In this document: piece after piece, positions 1 through 7,561 of the stretch | Position numbering within the stretch: the stretch's first letter is position 1 | How the letters are laid out: every line of letters starts with the position of its first letter | Assembly (NCBI RefSeq): GCF_030150205.1 | Contig: NZ_JASLGT010000024.1 | Coordinates: 124,001-188,000 of the forward strand | Direction: 5' to 3' | Length of the DNA stretch: 64,000 bases | Source: Niabella sp. | GTDB taxonomy: Bacteria > Bacteroidota > Bacteroidia > Chitinophagales > Chitinophagaceae | Notes under the pieces: model-generated | Database searches by the model: none | What the model saw: the letters and a program-made list of their open reading frames with translations, nothing else | What the model was told of the DNA's origin: nothing | Made by a program: the position numbers and the translations under genes

Positions 1-93
1 GTGCTTACCAATAATGAATTGCTGCAAAAGTCCATTTCAGAAAAACTGATCACCGCCCCGGTGGGCATTCAAAACCATTTACAGGGTTCCTGA
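1..93 (+). CDS. C-terminal fragment of an unidentified protein
   Basis: An open frame runs in from the left edge and stops at TGA 91-93, giving about 30 residues ending in LQGS. It is too short to recognise, and no function is proposed. It would converge on the MeaB gene, which starts its coding end only 21 bases further on. It may be a real gene end or a chance open frame; the evidence is only the uninterrupted frame and plausible composition. Confidence 0.3.
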   Translation: MLTNNELLQKSISEKLITAPVGIQNHLQGS

Positions 94-114
94 GCTGTAA
101 ACCGCTCATTCCCG

Positions 115-1014
115 CTACCCATTATTCCTTACAAACCGGTATAAATTAAGCCGTCCTGCTTTTATCTCCGTTTCTATTGCCGCTTTTAATGCCCGCTTAT
201 CGATGCCCTGCATCCGTTTTTTTTGCAGCAGCAGGTATGCCCTTTCTGCCAGCAGCCAGCCCTTTCGTTCATTGGGAATAGCGGCTGTAATTTTTTGAAG
301 TAGCTGCTGATAAAGCGCTTCCACGCCCTTCATTTCATGGGCAGATGTGGAGATCACCGGCAGCAGTTCCGTTGTTCTGGAAAACGCAGGTGCCAGCATC
401 TGCTTCAGATTCTTTACAAAAAGAGCGGCTCCCGGGCGGTCGCTTTTATTCACCACAAAGATGTCTGCAATTTCCATCAGCCCGGCCTTCATCGTTTGCA
501 CTTCATCCCCCGCCTCCGGTACCAGCACCACAACGGTTACATCCGCCAGCCCGGCAATCTCAATTTCACTTTGTCCCACACCCACCGTTTCTACAATAAT
601 AAGGTCGAAAGGGGCCGCCTTCAGCAGGTCGGTGATTTCGATGATCTTTGGATGGAGGCCACCCATTGCACCGCGGCTGGCCAGCGAACGGATAAACACC
701 CGTTCATCCAGGTACCACCGGTTTAAGCGGATACGGTCACCCAATAGTGCTCCAAAATGGAAAGGAGAGGATGGATCCACACAAATCACAGCCACCCTTT
801 TGCCATCGGCCACAGCCAATCCTACAAGCGCGTCCGTAAGGGTACTTTTTCCGGCACCCGGAGGACCGGTAATGCCCACAACCGGAACAGCACGCTGCTG
901 CAGCTGCTCCAGGAAGCATTCATATCCCTCCTGTTCATTTTCTACAAGCGTTATGGCCCGGGCGATGCTTTTCAGATCCCCTGCCGTTACCCCGGTTATG
1001 AGTGGATTCCACAT
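115..1014 (-). CDS. meaB: Methylmalonyl-CoA mutase-associated GTPase MeaB (ArgK family)
   Basis: Cytoplasmic G3E-family P-loop GTPase of 299 residues. The family protects and reloads adenosylcobalamin-dependent methylmalonyl-CoA mutase. Visible motifs are the Walker A GPPGAGKST (residues 50-58), DPSSPF (80-85), the switch motif ETVGVGQSE (142-150) and the guanine-specificity NKSD (189-192). Length matches the family, and the ATG at 1014 begins directly before the usual N-terminal helix. No mutase gene is visible in the window, so the partner must be encoded elsewhere. The assignment rests on the combined motif set, which distinguishes MeaB from UreG/HypB relatives. Confidence 0.93.
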   Translation of the reverse strand: MWNPLITGVTAGDLKSIARAITLVENEQEGYECFLEQLQQRAVPVVGITGPPGAGKSTLTDALVGLAVADGKRVAVICVDPSSPFHFGALLGDRIRLNRWYLDERVFIRSLASRGAMGGLHPKIIEITDLLKAAPFDLIIVETVGVGQSEIEIAGLADVTVVVLVPEAGDEVQTMKAGLMEIADIFVVNKSDRPGAALFVKNLKQMLAPAFSRTTELLPVISTSAHEMKGVEALYQQLLQKITAAIPNERKGWLLAERAYLLLQKKRMQGIDKRALKAAIETEIKAGRLNLYRFVRNNG

Positions 1015-1239
1015 ATAATTATTGCTAAAATACGGAAGAATCAGGTGCCAGAAGATGGGGGCACGACTGAATACCGGATCCGGAGGAGCAACCGGGATTT
1101 CTGTATACCACTATTAACCGCTCCCGCAAAGCGGCACCGGTTGTGGTTTGTTGGTTGCATCACCTTGCCAGCATCTGCGCGGCCATACGCATTCCGTTTA
1201 TGAAATTTTCAAATAAAAAACGCTCATCTCATTTTTTTT

Positions 1240-1247
1240 TACCTTTG
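1240..1247 (+). promoter_or_regulatory. -7 promoter box (TACCTTTG)
   Basis: Exact match to the Bacteroidota -7 consensus TAnnTTTG. It ends three bases before the ATG at 1251, so the transcript of the LON-domain gene would have almost no 5' leader. Confidence 0.5.
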
Positions 1248-1250
1248 GGT

Positions 1251-1889
1251 ATGACCAACTTTATACCGATATTTCCCCTGTCGATCGTTGTGTTTCCCGG
1301 AGAGCAGGTAAACCTGCATATTTTTGAACCACGGTATAAACAGTTGATCCATGAATCGGCTGCCAGCAGCAAACCATTTGGGATACCGGTGGTTGTAAAT
1401 AACCAGTTACAGGAGTGGGGGTCGCTGGTACATGTAGAAGAAATCGCAAAAACCTACGAAAACGGCGAAATGGATATCCGTACAAAAGGGGGCGATTTGT
1501 TTCGCATCCTGGAAGTGATCCGGGAGATCCCGGAAAAACTTTATTCCGGTGCTATTGTTAATTATCCCCAAAACAACCGGAACGGTAACCCTGAGGTGAT
1601 GGCGCAGCTGGTAAAACAAATGCGCAGTCTGCATAATTACCTGGAGGTAAAAAAAGATTTTAAAAAAGAAGATCATTTTTTGACGGCCTACGATATTGCC
1701 CATCACTCGGGATTGACGATCCAGGAGGAATACGAGTTTTTGCAACTGACACAGGAACGGCAACGCCAGGAATACCTGAGGCGGCATTTTGAAAAAACAC
1801 TTCCGGTTTTTGAGCAGATGAACCAGTTAAAGCAAAAGATACAAATGAATGGCCATTTCAGGAACCTGAGCGGATTTGATCTGAAATAG
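1251..1889 (+). CDS. LON substrate-binding-domain protein
   Basis: About 212 residues consisting of a LON N-terminal (substrate-binding) domain without the AAA+ and protease parts of Lon. The N-terminus IPIFPLSIVVFPGE and the nearby HIFEPRYKQLI are the classic signature of this domain. The rest is helical and charged, with a run of Glu/Gln/Arg near residues 160-180. An upstream in-frame start at 1143 would add 36 unlike residues. I prefer the ATG at 1251 because the protein then opens on the domain and a promoter box sits just upstream. Stand-alone LON-domain proteins are common, but their role is not well defined. Confidence 0.85.
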   Translation: MTNFIPIFPLSIVVFPGEQVNLHIFEPRYKQLIHESAASSKPFGIPVVVNNQLQEWGSLVHVEEIAKTYENGEMDIRTKGGDLFRILEVIREIPEKLYSGAIVNYPQNNRNGNPEVMAQLVKQMRSLHNYLEVKKDFKKEDHFLTAYDIAHHSGLTIQEEYEFLQLTQERQRQEYLRRHFEKTLPVFEQMNQLKQKIQMNGHFRNLSGFDLK

Positions 1890-1983
1890 GCCGGAAAACC
1901 TACTTTTGGACGGTTCTTAACCCAGTAAGCGGCCCTGGAAGAAAGGAGGAAAAAGTTGCTGTTTTTTTATTTACTTGCACGTT

Positions 1984-2712
1984 ATGTCTACCACACTTTG
2001 TTTCGATTTTGGAAATACAAGAAAAAAAGTTGCTGTTTTTCAGGACAATGAACTTACAAAAACCCTTGTACTGCAGGACGATACCACGGCCACCATCCGG
2101 TCGCTGGTTGAAACCTACAAACCGGCAAAGTCCATCCTGTCTTCCGTTATTCATCATAACGAAGAAGTAGAAACCGTTTTAAAGGACCGGACCCGGTTCC
2201 ATCTTCTGAATCATTTGTCGCAACTACCCATTACAACCCCGGTGGGCAAACCTGAAACAATTGGTGCCGACCGGCTGGCCATTGCTTCGGGCGGGGTGCA
2301 TTTTTACCCGGGCAAAAACCTGCTGCTGATTGGGCTGGGCACCTGCATTACCCTCAATTTTGTTAACAAATACAAAGAGCTGGTGGGCGGATCCATATCG
2401 CCGGGACTGGAAATGCGGCTCAAATCGTTACAATATTATACGGCAAAGCTGCCCCTGGTAGCGCCAAAGGCCGATGTACCGTTGATGGGGTACGATACGG
2501 AAACCAATATTTTGTCGGGCATTATCCTGGGTATGGCTTACGAACTGGATGGTTTTATAGCGGCTTACGAGGAAAAATTCGACAACTTTAACGTGGTATT
2601 AACCGGTGGGGATATGCAACATTTGGCATCACACCTGAAAAGCAGGATATTTGCCGACCCTGAATTAATATTTAAAGGCCTATATGCTATTAGTGAAGTT
2701 AACAACGCTTAG
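1984..2712 (+). CDS. coaX: Type III pantothenate kinase CoaX
   Basis: Catalyses ATP-dependent phosphorylation of pantothenate, the first step of coenzyme A synthesis, in the cytoplasm. The protein of 242 residues opens with the ASKHA phosphate-binding motif DFGNTRKK. It carries GADRLA, the type III hallmark, around residue 91, and GLGTCIT in the second ATPase motif. The start chosen is ATG 1984; an in-frame TTG nine bases upstream would add only three residues. The downstream outer-membrane protein gene starts inside its last codons (29-base overlap). In Bacteroidota coaX commonly precedes an outer-membrane protein gene and lptC, as here. Confidence 0.93.
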   Translation: MSTTLCFDFGNTRKKVAVFQDNELTKTLVLQDDTTATIRSLVETYKPAKSILSSVIHHNEEVETVLKDRTRFHLLNHLSQLPITTPVGKPETIGADRLAIASGGVHFYPGKNLLLIGLGTCITLNFVNKYKELVGGSISPGLEMRLKSLQYYTAKLPLVAPKADVPLMGYDTETNILSGIILGMAYELDGFIAAYEEKFDNFNVVLTGGDMQHLASHLKSRIFADPELIFKGLYAISEVNNA

Positions 2713-4090
2713 AAAATTGGACGCGTCTGTAATAAAACGTATTGCCGCAGCCGTTTGTTTAACCGGCTTCGGTTTCGTTACAAACGCCCAGGATAATTCC
2801 CCTTATTCGAGATATGGCCTGGGAGATGAAATATCTTCATCCAGTGCCACCAGCAGGGGTATGGGCGGTGTTTCCGCAGCATATAACAGTTATACTTCCG
2901 TAAACTATGCCAACCCGGCCTCTTATGCTTATTTCCTGTCCATTCCCGAACCCGGCACCCGCAAACAGCTGCAGGGGCGTGCAATACTGGATATCGGGAT
3001 AGAGGGAACCGGTCATACCCTGATCGATAAATCACAACAGTCGCGTTTTACTTCCAGCAACCTGATCTTTAACAGGATCTCCCTGGGTATTCCATTGCGC
3101 CGCAACTGGGGTATGGCACTGGGGCTGCGCCCGTTAAACCGCATCAGCTATAAAATACAAAATGTCAGCGGTCCGCTCCGGGATGAAACGACCGGGGAAG
3201 CGATCGATTCTGCCACCACTGTTTTTGAAGGATCCGGAGGTACCTACCTGGCTTCACTGGGTACCGGCGTTAAATTTGCACTGGCAAAAAGCCACTATCT
3301 CAGCCTTGGAATAAACGGAGGGTACCTTTTTGGTTCAAAAGATTACGCCCGGCACCGCACCCTTTACAATGACTCTACCGCTTATGCGCTGGGTACCTGG
3401 GATTCCAAAACCTCTATGGGCGGCATTTATGCAGATGCCGGCCTGCAATACCAGGGAAAAATGAGCGACAAGCTGTACCTGGGTATCGGGGTTTACGGAA
3501 ACTGGCAGCAAAAGATCAATACCAATGTTGCATATACCGCTACTTCAACGAATAATACTACCGGTATGGTACAGATGGTTGATTCCAGCGGATTTAAATC
3601 AACCCTTACTTATCCCACAAATCTTACGGCAGGGTTTATATTACAAAAAGCCCAGAGCCAGAACGAAGCCGGATGGTTAATTGGAGCAGACTTTACCACT
3701 ACAAACTGGCAGAATTACAAGGAAAACAACCGGCCCGACACAGCAGTGGCCAGCAACTGGAAACTGAAGATCGGTGCAGAGTTCAGCCCTGTAAGCAAAA
3801 AAAATTACCTGAGCCAGATGTATTACCGGATCGGTTTTTTCACCGGGCCCGATTATATCAAACTCCGTGGAGAGCAACTGCCGCTTTATGGTGTTACAGC
3901 GGGCATCGGGTTGCCCCTGGCCAACTATAACCAGCAGGCAAGAGGACAGGCCACTATGATCAACCTGGGTCTTGAATACATTAAACGCGGTAACAGCAAC
4001 AGTCCGCTGCAGGAGAATATGTACCGGGTAACACTTGGTTTCTCTCTCACCGATATGTGGTTTGGTAAACGCCGGAACGGTGACCGTTAA
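2684..4090 (+). CDS. Outer-membrane beta-barrel protein, conserved in Bacteroidota
   Basis: A 468-residue exported protein. The N-terminal positively charged stretch and hydrophobic run end in a likely signal-peptidase site near TNAQ-D (about residue 36). The mature N-terminus contains NSPYSRYGLGD, RGMGG and NYANPASY. This pattern is typical of a FadL/PorV-like group of Bacteroidota barrel proteins usually annotated as hypothetical. The rest alternates aromatic and polar residues like barrel strands and ends in FGKRRNGDR. Start ATG 2684 lies inside coaX, so translational coupling is likely. Substrate or partner is unknown. It sits between coaX and lptC, suggesting an envelope-assembly neighbourhood. 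Confidence 0.75.
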   Translation: MLLVKLTTLRKLDASVIKRIAAAVCLTGFGFVTNAQDNSPYSRYGLGDEISSSSATSRGMGGVSAAYNSYTSVNYANPASYAYFLSIPEPGTRKQLQGRAILDIGIEGTGHTLIDKSQQSRFTSSNLIFNRISLGIPLRRNWGMALGLRPLNRISYKIQNVSGPLRDETTGEAIDSATTVFEGSGGTYLASLGTGVKFALAKSHYLSLGINGGYLFGSKDYARHRTLYNDSTAYALGTWDSKTSMGGIYADAGLQYQGKMSDKLYLGIGVYGNWQQKINTNVAYTATSTNNTTGMVQMVDSSGFKSTLTYPTNLTAGFILQKAQSQNEAGWLIGADFTTTNWQNYKENNRPDTAVASNWKLKIGAEFSPVSKKNYLSQMYYRIGFFTGPDYIKLRGEQLPLYGVTAGIGLPLANYNQQARGQATMINLGLEYIKRGNSNSPLQENMYRVTLGFSLTDMWFGKRRNGDR

Positions 4091-4122
4091 TCCGGCCCGG
4101 CAGATCATCAGCAGATTTACAT

Positions 4123-4130
4123 TATTTTTG
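4123..4130 (+). promoter_or_regulatory. -7 promoter box for lptC (TATTTTTG)
   Basis: Exact TAnnTTTG match in the short gap between the outer-membrane protein gene and lptC. It ends 14 bases before the TTG start at 4145. No clear -33 TTTG is visible at ideal spacing. Confidence 0.5.
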
Positions 4131-4144
4131 CAATAAACCGGTTT

Positions 4145-4825
4145 TTGAAGTTGCGTTTACCATACGTTTTACTTTGCGCAGTGTTGCTGCTTTTGACCGC
4201 CTGTGAAAATACAGACGAGGAGATCAATGCCCTCAGTAAAAAGGTTTCTATGACCGACCAGGCGTTGAAGGTAGAAAGCTACCTGTCGCAGGGAGGTAAG
4301 GTAAAGGCAAAACTAACCGCTCCTTTGATGCTGCGCGTACAGGCCGATACGGTTTATACGGAATTTCCCAAAACACTCCATGTTGATTTTTATAACGACA
4401 GCGCAAAAGTCGAAAGCCGGCTGGATAGCAAGTATGGCAAGTACATGGAATCTATCAGCATGATTTACCTGCGGGACAGCGTGCGGGTTGTATCGGAAAA
4501 AGGAGATACCCTTTATTGCCAGGATCTTTGGTGGGATCAGAATAAACTGCTGTTTTACACGGATAAACCTGCCCGGTATAACGCCCGCGATCAGCGGCTA
4601 CAGGGAGATCTTGGCCTGCAGGCCACGCAGGACCTGAAAAACGTAACCTTCATCAGGAGTCATGGCCAAACCTTACCCGGTCAAACTGGTCTTCCTGGCC
4701 AGCCTGGGGCTGCTGTGCCTACAGATACGGCTTCCGGTAAAGGAATAACCGGCCAAATGGGGGCTTCTGGTAAAACCGGATCAACAACACCAACAACACC
4801 GGCACCAACACCGGCCTCCCCGTAA
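4145..4825 (+). CDS. lptC: LptC-like LPS export lipoprotein with low-complexity tail
   Basis: LptC is the periplasmic bridge component passing lipopolysaccharide from the inner-membrane LptB2FG pump to LptA. The 226-residue protein has a lipoprotein signal ending in LLLTAC (Cys about residue 20), then an LptC-type beta-jellyroll region to about residue 175 with repeated short strands. The last 50 residues are rich in Gly, Gln, Pro, Thr and Ala, including GQTGLPGQPG and TTPTTPAPTP; this collagen-like or linker-like tail is not part of the family core. The start codon appears to be TTG, since no ATG or GTG gives the lipoprotein signal. LptB is encoded separately at 6.5 kb. Confidence 0.8.
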   Translation: MKLRLPYVLLCAVLLLLTACENTDEEINALSKKVSMTDQALKVESYLSQGGKVKAKLTAPLMLRVQADTVYTEFPKTLHVDFYNDSAKVESRLDSKYGKYMESISMIYLRDSVRVVSEKGDTLYCQDLWWDQNKLLFYTDKPARYNARDQRLQGDLGLQATQDLKNVTFIRSHGQTLPGQTGLPGQPGAAVPTDTASGKGITGQMGASGKTGSTTPTTPAPTPASP

Positions 4826-4899
4826 CCCACGAAATAGAAGCGCTGCTTTTTTTGGGCCGCTATTTTCCATAGAATGCGTTTGTTTTTGTAATTTACCTT

Positions 4900-5724
4900 A
4901 TGATTTTTAAGGATAAAACCGCAGTCATTTCCGGCGCCACCCGCGGTATCGGAAAAGCCATTGCCCTGAAGCTTGCTGCCCAGGGCGCCAATATTGTAAT
5001 TGCCGCCAAGTCGGTAACCGAAAATGAAAAACTGGGAGGCACCATTTATTCCGCCGCTGAGGAAGTTCATGCTGCAGGAGGCAACGCATTGCCCGTTGCC
5101 TGCGATGTACGGTCAGAAGAACAGGTACAAAACGTAATGAAAGCGGCCGTTGAGGCATTCGGCGGCATCGATATCCTCATCAACAACGCTTCTGCAATTT
5201 CCCTTACAGATACGGCTGCTACTCCCCAGAAACGATATGACCTCATGCAGGAGATCAACGTACGCGGAAGCTTCTTAATGGTACAGGCGGCACTGCCTCA
5301 TCTGAAAAAATCTTCCAATGCCCATATCCTTTCATTGTCGCCGCCCATTAACCTCAACCCCAAATGGCTGGGTCCGCATATCGCCTACACCATTTCCAAG
5401 TATAATATGAGCCTGCTCATCCTGGGATGGGCTGCCGAATTTAAAAAGATTCCGGTTGCGGCCAATGCATTATGGCCCAAAACCACCATCGATACGGCCG
5501 CGGTGCGCAACCTGCTGGGAGGTCAGACCCTGGCCAATATGAGCCGTACACCGCAGATTGTGGCAGATGCAGCGTTTTATATCTTACAAAAAGAAGCCGG
5601 CAGCTGTACCGGCAACTGTTTCCTGGACGAAGATGTGCTGAAAGAGGCCGGCATCACCAATTTTGATGCCTATGCAATAACACCCGGCGGCCCGCTTTAC
5701 ACCGATCTTTTTCTGGATAGCTAG
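4900..5724 (+). CDS. SDR-family oxidoreductase (HSDL2-like)
   Basis: Classical short-chain dehydrogenase of 274 residues, presumably cytosolic and NAD(P)H dependent. The Rossmann cofactor motif is SGATRGIGKA near residues 11-20. NNAS follows at about 90, and the catalytic Ser-Tyr-Lys set is in LSLSPP and YTISK. The AAKS and GGTIYSAAEEV segment resembles hydroxysteroid-dehydrogenase-like protein 2, which acts on lipid-type substrates, but the true substrate cannot be read from sequence. The gene stands alone downstream of lptC in the same direction. Confidence 0.85.
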   Translation: MIFKDKTAVISGATRGIGKAIALKLAAQGANIVIAAKSVTENEKLGGTIYSAAEEVHAAGGNALPVACDVRSEEQVQNVMKAAVEAFGGIDILINNASAISLTDTAATPQKRYDLMQEINVRGSFLMVQAALPHLKKSSNAHILSLSPPINLNPKWLGPHIAYTISKYNMSLLILGWAAEFKKIPVAANALWPKTTIDTAAVRNLLGGQTLANMSRTPQIVADAAFYILQKEAGSCTGNCFLDEDVLKEAGITNFDAYAITPGGPLYTDLFLDS

Positions 5725-5865
5725 GGCGCTTTCTGCAGGATTTATGAACAAACCCCTCTCCCCGGTACATCCGGGCTACATCACTCTGTAACCCCAATAG
5801 CTTACACCAAAAACATACATGTATCAGAAAGATTTTTGAAAACCGCGCATAAAACGAGTTTTACT

Positions 5866-5916
5866 TGTGACAAAAAATCTGTGACAAAAAAAAGTTGTCA
5901 CAGATTTACTGTCACA
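5866..5916. repeat. Symmetric four-site TGTGACA/TGTCACA dyad
   Basis: Four 7-base half-sites occur at 5866-5872 and 5880-5886 (TGTGACA) and at 5896-5902 and 5910-5916 (TGTCACA). Start-to-start spacings are 14, 16 and 14 bases, so the whole block is symmetric about position 5891. The inner pair forms a perfect 13-bp inverted repeat (5875-5887 with 5895-5907) around a 7-base A-rich loop. It could be a protein-binding operator, a structured RNA, or a copy of a CACAGATT-containing intergenic repeat (compare 24121-24243). It lies in the 518-bp gap between the SDR gene and the small coiled-coil gene, in which I see nothing else convincing except a palindrome at 5813-5822. Confidence 0.75.
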
Positions 5917-6242
5917 GTGTTTGCATAATGCCGGCGCCGGCGAGATACGGGCAAGGTTGCCCTGATGATACATTTTATCGGCAGAAACGCATCTGCCCAC
6001 CCTGGAAGTGCCATAGTATCTGCATGTTACAGGCCCGGCACCGTGATCTGTCAAATATACTTTTGATCAGCTCCGTTTACATCCCGGCAAACAACACCGC
6101 ACAAACGGTCGGGGGCGCTGCTTTATCATATGTAAAAGAAACGCAAAAGCCCTTGTTAAAAAGCAGTCTTGCACGCTATTTGAGGCTGTTTGGTAGTTTC
6201 AGTCATTTTGTTGATCATCATTCATCCGATAAAACCGTTTTT

Positions 6243-6527
6243 ATGGATAAAAGAGAACAATTAACCGCAATGGACAAGATCCTGCGGGAACTGGAGGATC
6301 TAAAAAACAGCGAAACCGCCGTTCTAAAAAAAATAGCGCAAATTGAGGCGGAGAATATGAATCTTGGAGTGGCAGTGCTGGAACTGGCGCTTCCGGATAT
6401 ACATGAACATATCAATACTTCCGTTGAACAGGTAAACGAGGTCATCAGCCGGTTTACCGAACATCGCAATCAATTTTCAAAAGACCACAAACTGGAGGCC
6501 GCGGAGGAAGCACCCTCCGCCTCATAA
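6243..6527 (+). CDS. Small coiled-coil hypothetical protein
   Basis: A 94-residue acidic helical protein that I do not recognise. Residues 1-35 (KREQLTAMDKILRELEDLK onwards) and 50-80 have heptad-like hydrophobic spacing, consistent with a short coiled coil. The C-terminus EAAEEAPSAS is low complexity. The open frame extends back to 5895, but the upstream part runs through the inverted-repeat block and looks non-coding. ATG 6243 is therefore preferred. It converges on lptB with only 10 bases between stop codons. Confidence 0.55.
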   Translation: MDKREQLTAMDKILRELEDLKNSETAVLKKIAQIEAENMNLGVAVLELALPDIHEHINTSVEQVNEVISRFTEHRNQFSKDHKLEAAEEAPSAS

Positions 6528-6537
6528 GCACCCGGTA

Positions 6538-7353
6538 TTAATGCCCCACGGTGTCGTCGTTTCCGGATTCCGTTTGAGCTTCTAATCCCTGTTCGGAATG
6601 CTGCTGGGCTTCTTCATGCAGGTAATCTTTCCGTTTCAGCTCAAAGTTCCGGCCCAGGTACAGTCGCCGTACCTGCTCATTGGCGGCAAGTTCTTCCGCT
6701 GTGCCTTTTTCAAATATCTTTCCATCAATCAGCAAATACGCACGGTCGCATATGGAAAGGGTTTCATTTACGTTATGATCTGTGATCAGGATACCGATAT
6801 TCTTGTATTTTAAACGGGCCACAATACTCTGGATATCTTCCACCGCAATCGGATCGATCCCCGCAAAGGGTTCATCCAGCAGGATAAACCTGGGGTCTAC
6901 CGCAAGCGCGCGGGCAATTTCGGTTCTTCTTCTTTCCCCACCACTCAGTACATCTCCATTGCTTTTCCGCACATGTCCCAGGCGAAATTCAGACAGCAGG
7001 GATTCCAGTTTTGCCTTTTGCTCTGCACGCGGAAGTTTGGTCATTTCCAGCACCGCCGAAATATTATCTTCCACGCTCAGCTTGCGGAAAACAGAAGCCT
7101 CCTGCGGCAGGTAACCGATCCCCATCTGCGCCCGTTTATACATTGGCAGCTTCGTAATATTCAGGTCATCTAAAAACACATCCCCTTCGTCGGGCTTAAT
7201 AAGGCCCACCACCTGGTAAAATGATGTGGTTTTACCGGCACCATTCGGCCCCAGCAGTCCCACAATTTCACCCTGGTTTACCTCAAAAGAAACGTGGTTT
7301 ACTACCGTACGTTCACCATAACGTTTTACCAGGTCCTTGGTATGTATTTTCAT
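6538..7353 (-). CDS. lptB: LPS export ABC transporter ATP-binding protein LptB
   Basis: ATPase subunit powering LptB2FG-driven lipopolysaccharide extraction at the cytoplasmic face of the inner membrane. With the ATG at 7353 the protein has 271 residues. It shows Walker A GPNGAGKTT (35-43), Q-loop YLPQEASVFRKL near 81-92, signature LSGGERRR (136-143), Walker B FILLDEP and switch DHNV. The EASVFRKLSVEDN and FAGIDPIAV stretches are typical of LptB over other ABC ATPases. The acidic C-terminal extension of about 30 residues is non-conserved. An upstream TTG (7368) is rejected because it lies inside the promoter box; ATG 7359 is also possible. Confidence 0.93.
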   Translation of the reverse strand: MKIHTKDLVKRYGERTVVNHVSFEVNQGEIVGLLGPNGAGKTTSFYQVVGLIKPDEGDVFLDDLNITKLPMYKRAQMGIGYLPQEASVFRKLSVEDNISAVLEMTKLPRAEQKAKLESLLSEFRLGHVRKSNGDVLSGGERRRTEIARALAVDPRFILLDEPFAGIDPIAVEDIQSIVARLKYKNIGILITDHNVNETLSICDRAYLLIDGKIFEKGTAEELAANEQVRRLYLGRNFELKRKDYLHEEAQQHSEQGLEAQTESGNDDTVGH

Positions 7354-7365
7354 TAACATAGATGG

Positions 7366-7373
7366 CAAAAATA
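7366..7373 (-). promoter_or_regulatory. -7 promoter box for lptB (TATTTTTG on minus strand)
   Basis: Exact TAnnTTTG on the minus strand, 6 bases upstream of ATG 7359 and 12 upstream of ATG 7353. Transcription would begin at or next to the start codon. Confidence 0.5.
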
Positions 7374-7485
7374 GGAAAGCTTCCAGATTATTCTGTTCAG
7401 GGCCCGTTAAATATTGAAGCCGGTCAGCAAGCAGTCAATACTGGAAACCCGGAACCAGGACAATGCACGAAGTATCAACCGGGAA

Positions 7486-7520
7486 CCAACCTGAAACTTT
7501 AAACCTAGAACCTGGAACCC
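7486..7520 (+). repeat. Dispersed intergenic repeat, copy 1
   Basis: The stretch beginning CCAACCTGAAACTTTAAA and continuing with GAACCTGGAACC matches the reverse complement of 54525-54560, apart from four central bases and the outer end. It lies upstream of metF inside a purine-rich, GGAACC-repeating spacer. Confidence 0.6.
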
Positions 7521-7547
7521 GGAACCCCATTACTGGTATCTTTCCAT

Positions 7548-7555
7548 TAGTTTTG
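7548..7555 (+). promoter_or_regulatory. -7 promoter box for metF (TAGTTTTG)
   Basis: Exact TAnnTTTG match six bases upstream of ATG 7562. It supports that start over in-frame codons further upstream, and a nearly leaderless transcript. Confidence 0.5.
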
Positions 7556-7561
7556 CAGCCT

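Noticed and set aside
1143..1250. Longer N-terminus for the LON-domain protein
   Set aside because: The added residues are unlike the domain and lie upstream of the promoter box at 1240-1247.
5880..5902. CRP-type site (TGTGA...TCACA)
   Set aside because: The distance between the half-sites is 13 bases rather than 6, and no CRP-dependent gene is near.
5895..6242. 116-codon extension of the small coiled-coil gene
   Set aside because: It runs through the inverted-repeat block, is rich in Cys/His/Arg as typical of a chance frame, and lacks a supporting start.
7354..7368. TTG start of lptB at 7368
   Set aside because: This codon is part of the -7 box TATTTTTG on the minus strand; an ATG follows within nine bases.
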